This document shows positions 21,355-29,076 of a DNA stretch of 29,076 nt, one piece after another. Numbering within the stretch: the stretch's first letter is position 1; every line of letters starts with the position of its first letter. Source of the DNA: Fragilaria crotonensis (lineage: Eukaryota; Bacillariophyta; Fragilariophyceae; Fragilariales; Fragilariaceae); assembly GCA_022925895.1 (NCBI GenBank), contig JAKSYS010000739.1, forward strand, positions 1-29,076, in the 5' to 3' direction. The translations under genes and the position numbers were made by a program. A model generated the notes under the pieces. That model worked only from the letters and a program-made list of their open reading frames with translations, did not search any database and was not told where the DNA came from.

Positions 21355-21801
21355 GTGCTGTACAAATATACGTAGTGAGTACGACGGTACTCACTACAAC
21401 AATAACGACAACACAACACAACACGGCGACCGGTACAACAGTACCTTTCGCACACAACTTCCTCTGCCCGTCGATAGTACGCGCACGTCTGAGTTTACCG
21501 TTACTGTACATAACGATAAACTAATAGACAGTGCCCACTATACGACACGCGATATTTATACTAGTCAGTCTCTCGCACATACGTGTAGCGATAGAACGAC
21601 AGATAGTACATGTATCGTTATCTGTAGCGGTAGACAGCACTGCGTAGCTGTACCGTTTATAGATGAACTGAGCAGTAGTCAGTGTCGTACTAGACACTTA
21701 CCTACTGGGGGGCGTACCCCGTAACGGTTACGTCCTGGTTCTTAACCCGAACCTTACGCCGACCTGCGCGTCGACAGGTTCCGTTAACCCGAACCATATC
21801 A
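21355..21801 (+). repeat. 3' LTR, right part
   Basis: Collinear with about 7066-7502 of the 5' LTR: AGTACGACGGTACTCACTA, the ACATAACGATAAACTA segment, the hairpin at 21673-21707, TTCTTAACCCGAACCTTA, and the final ATATCA. It completes the LTR broken at 12147. By eye it is distinctly less similar to the 5' LTR than the first 300 bp of the left part. Confidence 0.85.
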
Positions 21802-22066
21802 AACTGAGGGTACAGTACGGTAGTGGTACTACAGTACCTACCGGTAGCTAGTACAGGTCCCGGGAGTACAGTCCTCCAGAATACAGTATACGGTATTTTT
21901 GTGCGAAATGTGAAGGGCGCGAGCAAATAGGCGGAATCTTCGAGAAACAAGATGACCAACGAAGACCCCCAGACTCGATACACTTATATTCGACTCGGAC
22001 CATCGGCTGTTTCATACTCGTATTAGAGTTCAGCTTCAATACACTCCGCCGCCCTAGTTTGACAGA
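21802..22066. other. upstream region of the ERGIC3-like gene
   Basis: The gap between the LTR end and the start codon at 22067. Its first 80 bp are rich in GTAC and CCGG words. The LTR element thus ends about 265 bp upstream of a housekeeping gene. Confidence 0.5.
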
Positions 22067-23602
22067 ATGGCATCGTACGATACCAATGGGGGGAGCTACG
22101 CTTCGTACGGATCAGGGACAAGCTACAGCTATGGCTACGGTGCAGCAGGTGTGCTGAATTCTCCCACCAACGAAGGCCCGGTGTTGCGACGACGAGCTGT
22201 TGGAGGCATGTCACCAACGACTGCTGCCCCGATTCCTCCCGCGCCTAAATCCTCTTCCATTGTGAAAAATTTGGATTTCATGTTCCCCCAAAGTCGACCA
22301 AGAGTTTCGCGTTCAGACGGAAAAGGGTGGCTTGACCACGATTATTGCAGTGTTCGTCATTTGTTTGCTGTCCCTAGCTGAGCTTGCCTCCCATATTTCC
22401 AAGAATTCGTCAACCATTGAACATATCGCTGTCAATACTGAGTTGAACAAGAGAATGCGAATCAACATGAACATTACATTCCCTGCGCTAGCATGTGAGG
22501 ATTTGCACGTTGACGCGATGGATGTTGCTGGAGATTCGCAATTGGATGTCGAAGACACGCTTGTCAAGAAGCAGCTCCGATTGGATGGGTCCATGCGCTC
22601 CATGGATGAAATAGCGGTGGAAATGAATGGTCATCGGCAAGAACAAGAGAAAAAGCAACGTATCCTCAAGAAAGCACTGCCGGAGGGATATTGTGGTCCA
22701 TGCTTTGGCGCCCAAAAACCGATGATCAGTGCTGTCAAACGTGCGATGAACTGCTGGCAGCTTACAAGGAAAAGAGATGGAAGTCTGATCTCCTGCATAC
22801 ACGGCGGAGCAGTGCATTCGTGAAGGTCGATCACAAGGAACCCAAGAAAATGCGCAAAGGTCAGGGATGTAATTTGAGTGGATACATGACGGTTAACAGA
22901 GTCGCCGGAAACTTTCACATAGCCATGGGTGAAGGAGTCGAACGTGACGGGCGTCATATTCATACCTTTTTACCCGAAGATTCTCCCAACTTCAACTGCA
23001 GTCATATTATCCATCAAATGAGCTTTGGACCCGGTGAAGAGGATAGGTCGCCCCTCAACGGTGTTGTACAGATCGTTGGGCCTGAGCACGGCACTACCGG
23101 CCTCTTTCAGTACTTCATTAAGATCGTTCCGACAACCTACAAGGGACGCAGTCTGATGCCGAAGAATTTTGATGCGAATTTGCCATCAATCTACGATGAA
23201 TTGGAGAAAAACACTGACAAGCAACATGTTCTTGAAACCAACAGGTATTTCTTTACTGAACGATTTCGGCCTCTCATGAAAGAATATATCAAGGACGACA
23301 GCATCACCGAGACCCCAGGCGGCGAGGATAAAGCAACTGTTGACGCTGGTCATAAAGGTGGGCATTCCAATAAAGATCACCACCATGTTCAAAACTCTGT
23401 GCTTCCAGGCATCTTTTTCATTTACGAAATATCGCCGTTCGCTGTGGAGATCTCGCAAAACAGCGTCCCGCTCACTCACTTGTTGATCCGCTTGATTGCC
23501 ATTATCGGGGGTGTTTTCACATGTGCAAGTTGGTTGGACGCCGCGCTGTGTGCAGGTGATTCGAGCAAGCGAAAGACTGGCATAAGAGTATACTCTGAGT
23601 AG
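22067..23602 (+). CDS. ERGIC3/Erv46-type ER-Golgi cargo receptor (two homopolymer frameshifts)
   Basis: Two-pass COPII-vesicle receptor that cycles between ER and Golgi (ERGIC_N and COPIIcoated_ERV families). Met at 22067 opens a Gly/Ser/Tyr-rich tail (YGSGTSYSYGYG) of about 60 residues, then the conserved VDQEFRVQTEKGGLTT, TM1 (IIAVFVICLLSLAEL), RINMNITFPALACEDLHVDA and MDVAGDSQLDVEDTL. Then come the Cys motif (CGPCFGA and CCQTCDELLAAY), GYMTVNRVAGNFHIA, a His-rich insert and TM2 near the end (LIRLIAIIGGVFTCASWLDA). The reading frame breaks at C5 (22285-22289) and A5 (22714-22718). One extra base in each run makes the protein continuous, so these are probably sequence errors. Stop TAG at 23600-23602, 154 bp from the convergent acyl carrier protein gene. 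Confidence 0.85.
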
Positions 23603-23756
23603 TGACGCCACAACTTGTGTGAATAATTACTCCTTTCTCATGGAATCGTCCGAAGTTGTGCTATCGAAACCATTAGATGGAGTAATGGCATATCAGAAAT
23701 CGCAATGCTAGCATTTAGAAGGGTTCCAAGTCGTTACATTCAAATTAGTTGATGTC

Positions 23757-24110
23757 CTACTTGGCCATTGGATGCCCAGAAATGTATTCAACAGCGTCGC
23801 TCACACTGGCCATCTTATCTGCCTCAGCATCAGGAATCTCAACCGCAAATTCGTCCTCAATCGCCATGACAACCTCAACCGCATCCAACGAATCGAGACC
23901 CAAATCCTCGCTAAACCTGGACTCTGCGGTGACCTTGGCAGCATCCACCTTATCAAAGTTCTTCACTACTGCTATGACGCGGTCGGTGACTTCCAGAGGA
24001 TCCAAGAAAGTTGACCCAGCAAAGAATCTGACGGTAGTGGGAGCCATAAAACTAGTTGTGGTCGCCCGGACAGCGACACGAGAGGCAACGATGCGAGCAG
24101 CAGAGAACAT
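23757..24110 (-). CDS. mitochondrial acyl carrier protein (NDUFAB1-type)
   Basis: An intact 117-residue protein. Residues 1-32 form an Arg/Ser/Ala-rich amphipathic presequence without acidic residues, typical of mitochondrial import, and no signal peptide precedes it. Residues about 38-114 are a PP-binding ACP domain with the motif EDLGLDSLDAVEVVMAIEDE; Ser74 would carry 4'-phosphopantetheine. Mitochondrial ACP carries nascent acyl chains for type II fatty-acid and lipoate synthesis and is a subunit of complex I and a partner of LYR proteins. The absence of a plastid presequence separates it from the plastid ACP. A 153-codon plus-strand ORF covers the same interval and is only an antisense shadow. 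Confidence 0.93.
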   Translation of the reverse strand: MFSAARIVASRVAVRATTTSFMAPTTVRFFAGSTFLDPLEVTDRVIAVVKNFDKVDAAKVTAESRFSEDLGLDSLDAVEVVMAIEDEFAVEIPDAEADKMASVSDAVEYISGHPMAK

Positions 24111-24434
24111 TGTGATCTTAGGGGAACAACAGAGCAGAAGGACGTTAGTTCAAAAAGTGAGGGAAAATCATTGTAGCGACGGGCAGACGGGGATTCACAA
24201 GCTGAAATAAAGTTTGGATTTTGATCATGATGCGGGCTCTTTCCAAAAGCTTTCACTCCATCATCAATAATCTAGGCAGAACGTCTATCCAAGTGCTGGA
24301 CGGAGGCGTCAACAAGGAAAGGCATTGCCATCGTACCTTTCAAATGGTGTTGTAAGATGAGCGAACGATGAGTGGAGTCTGTTACGTGTGCACATCGGGC
24401 TACGGAGTGCCACCGTGGCAGTAGTACCCTTTCC

Positions 24435-24462
24435 TGGTACAAGTACTAGAGTACTTGTACCA
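24435..24462. repeat. 28-bp inverted repeat, 12-bp perfect arms
   Basis: TGGTACAAGTAC and its exact reverse complement separated by TAGA. It could form a hairpin or be a dimeric protein site. Confidence 0.85.
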
Positions 24463-24585
24463 CGGCTTATAGATGATAGCATGATACGGCCTCTTCCAAC
24501 CCCTCCAACGAAGACTTCGGAATGACATTGTGTCTGCCTGTCGCCCACGAAAATTTTATTCTGAGCGCCGTAAACAGTATTCGGA

Positions 24586-24601
24586 GTACAAGTACTTGTA
24601 C
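24586..24601. repeat. 16-bp perfect palindrome GTACAAGTACTTGTAC
   Basis: A self-complementary 16-mer sharing the ACAAGTAC core with the inverted repeat at 24435-24462, about 125 bp away. Confidence 0.85.
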
Positions 24602-24874
24602 TTTGGTACTCCTACCGCTCTACCCTACTGGAGTACTTCGGTACTCGTAAAAAGACTGAACAGTACAGTAGGACTGGAGAAAACAAAATCAGTGGCCTCA
24701 CATAGAAGCCACTCTCCACTATGAAGACGTGAGAGTAAACTTTCTTCAATGGTCCGCGAATCTGCAAGATCAACAAACCAGGGATCGGTCTAGAACGAAT
24801 ACTGCTTATTTCGGTAATGTCTATGAAGTCTACTCACTTAATCAAAAGCACCCGGTTCAGAGAAATCTGCGCCG

Positions 24875-26131
24875 TCATTCGACGCCGGTGATGAGAAGCT
24901 TCCGAAGAGAGTTTTTCATTTCCTCGCGTACCTCCAACTCACGCAGATTGTAACCCACCACCAATTGCCACATGCAAAGTTGTGCCATGGCTTCGCCACT
25001 TTGCTCTGTGATGGTATCAGCTGCGATTTCGCCCTCTCCAATCCCAGCCATGACGACGTTGACCAGACCCTTCATGGCAAGCAGGACGTCTTGACTAACA
25101 GTGCCAGTGAGCTCGCGGAGCTGCTGCTCTGGAAGGGTGCGAATGAACAAGAGGAGATCCTTACGGATAGCTTCCTCTTTTCTTTTCGTCGCAGTGTCAG
25201 CTCGTCCCAGCTGCGAAACCTCAGTTCTTAGTTCAGACATATAAGCAGCGGCATCAACTTCGAGCTCAATCGCTGCATCATTCGTCTCGTCAGTATCACC
25301 TTCCTGACCGTCTACGCCGTAGCGAATCTTGAGCTTCCTCTGATCTTTCCTTTCAAAGGATCGACGACGTCGTCATCCTCGTCGTCGTGCTCGTCCACAC
25401 CAGGGAGCGTTAGTTGACTTCCTGGGCCCACAGCAGGTGTATCCGATAGCGTCCCGAGACTTTGTGAAAGACTGAGGCGATACTCGGCATTCTTGAACAA
25501 GTACCCGGTCATTTGTAACTGAAACATGAGAGATGCCAGGCGTTGTCCAGTTGTAATCGTGGTGGTGTCAAAAGCCATTTTAGGCAAGCTACCAATGAGA
25601 CCCAGGATAGTGGACCGGACAGCGTTTTGAACACGAGGTGATGATGTTTTTGTAAACTTTGAAATGAGCTCAGATGGTGACAGGGTTGAAACTACCTTCA
25701 TGTACGGATTTGTGCGAAGCAGCTCCTCGCTTGGCGGCTCGAAGAAGTCTTGACCTTGCTTCAAGACAGAGCTCGTCGAAAGAGCAAGCTCGCCTTGATT
25801 TTGAGTCTTCTCTTCAATTTTGGCAGTGGCGTCGCTGATGGGTGCCGAATCGTCAGGAGTGCTCGTATATGCAGTATTCTCAAAGGAAATGGGCAACGCT
25901 TCGTCACTCATGTATTCTCGGCATTTTGCAAGTTTTCTGATTCCTGTTTGCCAAACCCATCGAGAAAGTCCCCGACTGGACCTTGCCTATTGTTTCCGCC
26001 ATTTGGGGTGGTCCACCATTGCCTGTGGACGATTGGAGCAATGAACATGGGCGATGGAATGTGGGTATTGGTTGAAACGAGAAAGTCTGACGAGCGATAA
26101 GGAGGACCAGAAAAGTTTGCATTATAAACAT
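24875..26131 (-). CDS. plastid-targeted protein with two DUF760 domains (three homopolymer frameshifts)
   Basis: Start at 26131 or the Met three codons later (26122). A signal peptide (MQTFLVLLIARQTFS) is followed by Phe-Gln-Pro at the cleavage, the diatom plastid pattern. A Gly/Asn-rich linker leads into MSDEALPISFENTAY (25911). Domain 1 (NPYMKVVSTLSPSELISKF to YLFKNAEYRLSLSQS) and domain 2 (DLLLFIRTLPEQQLRELTG to LVVGYNLRELEVREEMKNSL) both match DUF760 (PF05542), known from plant, algal and cyanobacterial proteins of unknown role. An acidic linker separates them. The frame breaks at G4 26005-26008, T4 25924-25927 and CC 25337-25338 (plus-strand bases); one extra base at each restores continuity. 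By inference it is a plastid stromal protein. Confidence 0.8.
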
Positions 26132-26906
26132 TCAGGATGAAGCAACGATGAGCAAATCGATGGGAATGTATATGTACATGCAGGAGTAACGAATCACAAC
26201 AAACGTTATGTAGTGACACAAGTCTTCGATCGATGTCCCGCTGAGGTAAGTGGGAACCAGAAAAATGAGTGTTCTGTGTTCTGACTTCCTCGTGGCACTC
26301 CGGTGTCCCGGTTGGAAGTCTCACATGGCGTATGGCGTATGGCGTATGGCGTATGCCGTATGCCGTATGCCGTATGCCGTATGGCGTATGCCGTATGCCG
26401 TATGCCGTATGCCATATGCAGATATGGTTGTAGGGTACAAAATCACGTTCTACTGCTACCTAGGTACCGTACCGGTAGTGCGGAACCACGAGCTAGATGG
26501 ATACGGAACACCCATTCACCCACGCGGACAATTTCAGAGAAGGACTGAAAGCGAGAACTCTCAGTTGACTCATTTTCATGTTTATACATATTTGCCGCTA
26601 AGTCCAATCAAATAATAAACAAACTTGAATACCGACAAATGCTTCTGTCCCACCTAATTCCATTCATTTATATGAATCGACACTATGCTACGAAGAAACT
26701 GAATATGTTACCGTTGCCCTTTGTATGCCGCAATTGTTGTGAACACATAGGGACAGTTTCAGTAGCATTAACCGCATGATCTATTTTTGGCGTGAAGTCT
26801 CCACTCAGTCTTGTAGCATTGCCATATTTACTTCGCAGCACCGATTGTGAATTCGCCACTCATTAGTCGACGGGTCTGAAGTCGAAGCCTTCCCGTCTAG
26901 ACAACG
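26132..26906. other. divergent promoter region with a minisatellite
   Basis: Separates the DUF760 gene (-) from the gene at 26907 (+). No gene seen. It holds the 7-bp minisatellite at 26325-26415 and a short GTACC/CCGGTA cluster near 26460. Confidence 0.55.
26325..26415. repeat. 7-bp minisatellite (ATGSCGT), about 13 units
   Basis: Consecutive 7-mers alternating between ATGGCGT (four), ATGCCGT (four), ATGGCGT (one) and ATGCCGT (three), ending in a degenerate ATGCCAT. The array begins about 195 bp upstream of the DUF760 start codon. Because 7 is not a multiple of 3, all frames stay open and give spurious Tyr/Met/Arg-rich ORFs. Confidence 0.9.
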
Positions 26907-27524
26907 ATGGCAATGATGAATGATGTAAATAAATTCCGTCCAGACGAATTGCAAGTAGATGCATTGGCGGGTCGCACGAGTGTTCGAGGCGGTGGTCGAC
27001 GACTGGAAGATGTGAGTTACTGGCGAAAACGAGCTGGTTGGTATGATGACGACACGTACACACCCAGCTCGTCTGGCACTAACTCTGGAGGCGGCGGTGG
27101 CGGCAGCAACTCCGGCGGTATGTTTGGCAGCCGCAGTGATGGAGGAAGCCAGGCCTTGAGCATATTTCTCAAGGTTACGGCCGTTATTGTAGCCGTTGCG
27201 ATCTGTGTTTTGATTTTCAAGGCGACTCAGCGTAGATCATCCTCAACCACGAGTGAGAGCAAAGACCGATCCAGTTCTACTCGTCGGGAACGCTCAGATG
27301 ATCGCAGCAGGCGATCACGAAGCAAGTCCGTAGGCACCAGCGGACGAACTCGATCCAGATCTACCAAGAGAAGCGGCGACAACTACAATTTGATGGAGGA
27401 CGACACTAGTCGAAAGTCGAGCAAGTCGTCCCGATCTCGCAGTCGCCGCCGGAGTCGGAGCCGCACAAGTTCCAGATCGAAGAAGGGCGACGGAGAGAAA
27501 GAGATCCATGAGATTCTGGTTTAG
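26907..27524 (+). CDS. single-pass membrane protein with RS-rich tail, unknown function
   Basis: An intact 205-residue ORF. Residues 1-50 are soluble and contain a RRLEDVSYWRKRAGWYDDD segment that looks like a folded or binding motif. Residues 51-80 are a Ser/Gly linker with a Gly6 run. Residues 83-106 form one transmembrane helix (ALSIFLKVTAVIVAVAICVL). Residues 109-195 are an Arg/Ser-rich tail with many RS and SR dipeptides, ending in an acidic/basic EKEIHEILV. There is no signal peptide, and the positive tail suggests a cytosolic C-terminus. RS tracts are usual substrates of SR-protein kinases, but in this membrane-anchored setting the role is unknown. I do not recognise the family. Confidence 0.75.
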   Translation: MAMMNDVNKFRPDELQVDALAGRTSVRGGGRRLEDVSYWRKRAGWYDDDTYTPSSSGTNSGGGGGGSNSGGMFGSRSDGGSQALSIFLKVTAVIVAVAICVLIFKATQRRSSSTTSESKDRSSSTRRERSDDRSRRSRSKSVGTSGRTRSRSTKRSGDNYNLMEDDTSRKSSKSSRSRSRRRSRSRTSSRSKKGDGEKEIHEILV

Positions 27525-27610
27525 TTGTGGCTCCGGGTCGTCACAATCAAAGGCCGTACTGCATTGGGCCTGCAAAAGAATATCTCTGTCAAGCAGATGT
27601 TATGTAAGAT

Positions 27611-27725
27611 GTAATAAAGCATTATTTCTATGACGCCATTCCCCCGGTACTGTAGGTCGAGCCATACCTCTTCATTCGCCAACCATGTCTTGGTCAGCTT
27701 TATTTATCCCGTGATGTCTGAACGT
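27611..27725 (+). repeat. imperfect direct duplication, copy 1
   Basis: Shares with 27782-27903 the ordered blocks GTAATAAAGCAT-TATTTCTA, CATTCGCCAA, TGGTCAGCTTT, CCCGTGATG and AACGTT. Spacing between blocks is conserved within a few bases. Confidence 0.65.
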
Positions 27726-27781
27726 TATCGAGAGCCTTGGCTAACGCAGAGTACACATAAACACCGCGGTAGTTGCAAGCT

Positions 27782-27903
27782 GTAACAAAGCACTATTTCT
27801 AAGGCAACGTTCCCCAATAAAAACTGAGTCATACTAGAGTGCATTCGCCAAAGAGACGTCTAGGTCAGCTTTGAATTCTCCCATGACGTTTAAGAAAGAC
27901 GTT
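27782..27903 (+). repeat. imperfect direct duplication, copy 2
   Basis: Partner of 27611-27725, with GTAACAAAGCACTATTTCTA, CATTCGCCAA, AGGTCAGCTTT, CCCATGACG and GACGTT in the same order. Confidence 0.65.
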
Positions 27904-27967
27904 GTTCTGAGTCTTAATGCGGATGCAAACACAATGAGACGCATTACCGGAATGGCCATTCTATTTC

Positions 27968-29076
27968 TTATGCCTTCACTTCCTGATACGCCCACTTCAA
28001 CCATGGCATGAGTGCTTCAACATCAGCCTTCTCCACTGTTGATCCGCACCAGATACGAATAGATGGAGGAGCATCACGGTAACCGCCGATATCGTAGGCA
28101 ACCTTTTCCTTCTCAAGCAAGGAAACCACCTTCTTGATCTGAGCGGCATCCAAGTCCATCGTGAGGCACACGGAAGTCGAGGATCTGACGGCAGGATCCT
28201 TGGCCAAAAGTGAATCCATTCGTTCTCGGCAACAAACTCTCGATCACTCCAAGGTTGTCCAAGCTCCTCTGGATCAGGGCGGAACACCTCCGATGGAGGT
28301 CGCCCACTGAAGGGCATCAATGTAATCTTCGACACTGATCATGGAAGGCGTGTTGATTGTGGCTCCCTGGAAGATGGATTCATCAACCTTGCCCTTCTTT
28401 GTCATACGGAAAATCTTGGGCAGAGGACGGTTAGGTGGTGTATAGGATTCCAAGCGCTCAACAGCGCGAGGACTCAAGATGAGGACACCGTGCGCACCTT
28501 CACCTCCTAGGACCTTTTGCCAGGAGTAGGTAGTGACATCTAACTTCTCCCATGGCATGTTCATGGCAAAGCAAGCTGAGGTGGCATCGCAAAGGGTAAG
28601 GCCCGTTCGGTTGTCGGAGATGAAATCGCAGCCGTCAGGGACACGGACCCCAGAGGTTGTTCCATTGAAGGTAAAACAGATGTCATGATCAGGGTTGGTT
28701 TGTGTGAGGTCAGGAGTTCCCGTAGTCGGCAGTGTACTCGTTAACCTGGACACTGTCTCTTAGCTTCAAGTGTGAAATAGCATCACCAAACCATCCCTTT
28801 CCGAACGATTCCCAGTGGCAGATGTCGACATTACGTTGTCCCAACATGTTCCACATGGCCATTTCGTAGGCACCCGTGTCGGAGGCAGGGACAATGCCAA
28901 GGAGGTAGTTGTCAGGGACACCGAGGATGCGCTTGGACTCCTCAATTGCCAGAACCAATCGTTCCTTACCAATCTTGGAGCGGTGAGAACGTCCCAATAT
29001 GCGGGTATCCAGTGCGGCCAAATCGTAGCCGGGTCGCTTCTTGCATGGTCCAGAAGAGAATTCAGGATTTACTGGC
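27968..29076 (-). CDS. serC: phosphoserine aminotransferase, partial at the right edge (homopolymer frameshifts)
   Basis: PLP enzyme converting 3-phosphohydroxypyruvate and glutamate to phosphoserine and 2-oxoglutarate in serine synthesis. The window edge cuts the N-terminus. The visible protein begins [20 protein letters not shown], then [63 protein letters not shown], and the PLP-lysine region [16 protein letters not shown], ending [11 protein letters not shown] (stop at 27968). These signatures fit the alphaproteobacterial/Methanosarcina-type PSAT subfamily rather than the E. coli type. The frame breaks at the C3 run 28719-28721 (one base too many) and at A2 28283-28284, A3 28234-28236 and A4 28206-28209 (one too few each, plus-strand bases). 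With these accounted for, the whole domain is collinear. Whether a targeting presequence exists lies outside the window. Confidence 0.85.

Larger units (their letters stand above)
6605..21801 (+). mobile_element. gag-only LTR retroelement, split by a nested DNA element
   Basis: The outer element runs from the TG of the 5' LTR (6605) to the CA of the 3' LTR (21801). Removing the insertion at 12148-21354 gives about 6.0 kb: a 5' LTR of 898 bp, an interior of about 4.2 kb with one large Gag-like gene, a polypurine tract, and a 3' LTR of about 900 bp. No reverse transcriptase, RNase H, integrase or protease motif was seen, so it would depend on another element in trans, like TR-GAG-type non-autonomous elements known from plants. 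The 5 bp flanking each end (ATTTC and AACTG) do not match, so no target-site duplication is visible. Confidence 0.8.
24111..24874. other. intergenic region with GTAC palindromes
   Basis: Between the ACP start and the DUF760 stop. No credible gene. Contains two strong palindromes (24435-24462 and 24586-24601) and further GGAGTAC/GTACTCC words to about 24665. Confidence 0.55.
27525..27967. other. convergent intergenic region with an imperfect direct duplication
   Basis: Lies between the stops of the RS-tail gene (+) and the aminotransferase (-). It contains two related copies of a roughly 115-120-bp segment, each beginning GTAA(T/C)AAAGCA, which may supply 3'-end signals for the plus gene. Confidence 0.6.

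Noticed and set aside
23749-24210. 153-codon plus-strand ORF opposite the ACP gene
   Set aside because: It is the antisense shadow of a clearly recognised acyl carrier protein and has no domain of its own.
26250-26615. ORFs rich in YAVCRMP/MAYGVWR repeats
   Set aside because: Created by the 7-bp minisatellite staying open in every frame.
1-29076. CRISPR arrays, bacterial operons, rRNA or tRNA genes
   Set aside because: No regularly spaced dyad repeats, no Shine-Dalgarno-organised gene runs, and no convincing tRNA arm set or rRNA core was seen; the gene content is eukaryotic.

Overview
The window reads as nuclear DNA of a diatom, probably a pennate. Three predicted proteins begin with a signal peptide followed by a Phe-led transit peptide, the bipartite signature of plastid import through a secondary red plastid. 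Introns are short (one is 77 bp), intergenic spaces are small, and much of the space is occupied by transposable elements. I cannot name the species.

Left flank (1-6604): a small plastid-type membrane protein (+), a long TPR protein (-) and an Mpv17/PMP22-family membrane protein (-). About 2 kb between the last two appears empty.

Centre (6605-21801): a nested pair of mobile elements. The outer one is an LTR retroelement (LTRs about 900 bp, polypurine tract, TGG at the primer-binding position) whose interior encodes only a very large Gag-like protein with a CCHC zinc knuckle and no visible pol. Its 3' LTR is split by a 9.2-kb DNA element (12148-21354) bounded by a 23-bp terminal inverted repeat (22/23 matches), a candidate 4-bp target duplication GTGC, and inverted subterminal repeats (TTCCTGAA). 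This inner element carries a long minus-strand coding region with a GNAT acetyltransferase fold, a C48/Ulp1-type cysteine protease with its His and Gln-x5-Cys residues visible, and a second cysteine-peptidase-like C-terminal domain. It also carries an intron-containing minus-strand gene of unknown family, a possible small plus-strand gene that ends tail-to-tail with the protease gene, and a 93-bp hairpin-bearing satellite. I could not recognise a classical transposase, so this element is the best candidate here for something undescribed.

Right flank (21802-29076): an ERGIC3/Erv46-type ER-Golgi cargo receptor (+), a mitochondrial acyl carrier protein (-), a plastid-targeted protein with two DUF760 domains (-), a single-pass protein with an RS-rich tail (+), and a phosphoserine aminotransferase (-) that runs off the right edge.

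One point affects the whole reading. The ERGIC3, DUF760 and aminotransferase genes are interrupted by single-base indels that lie almost always in short homopolymers (usually one base too few). This looks like uncorrected base-calling or assembly error rather than gene death. The same kind of indel breaks the retroelement and transposon ORFs, so those may be intact in the real genome.
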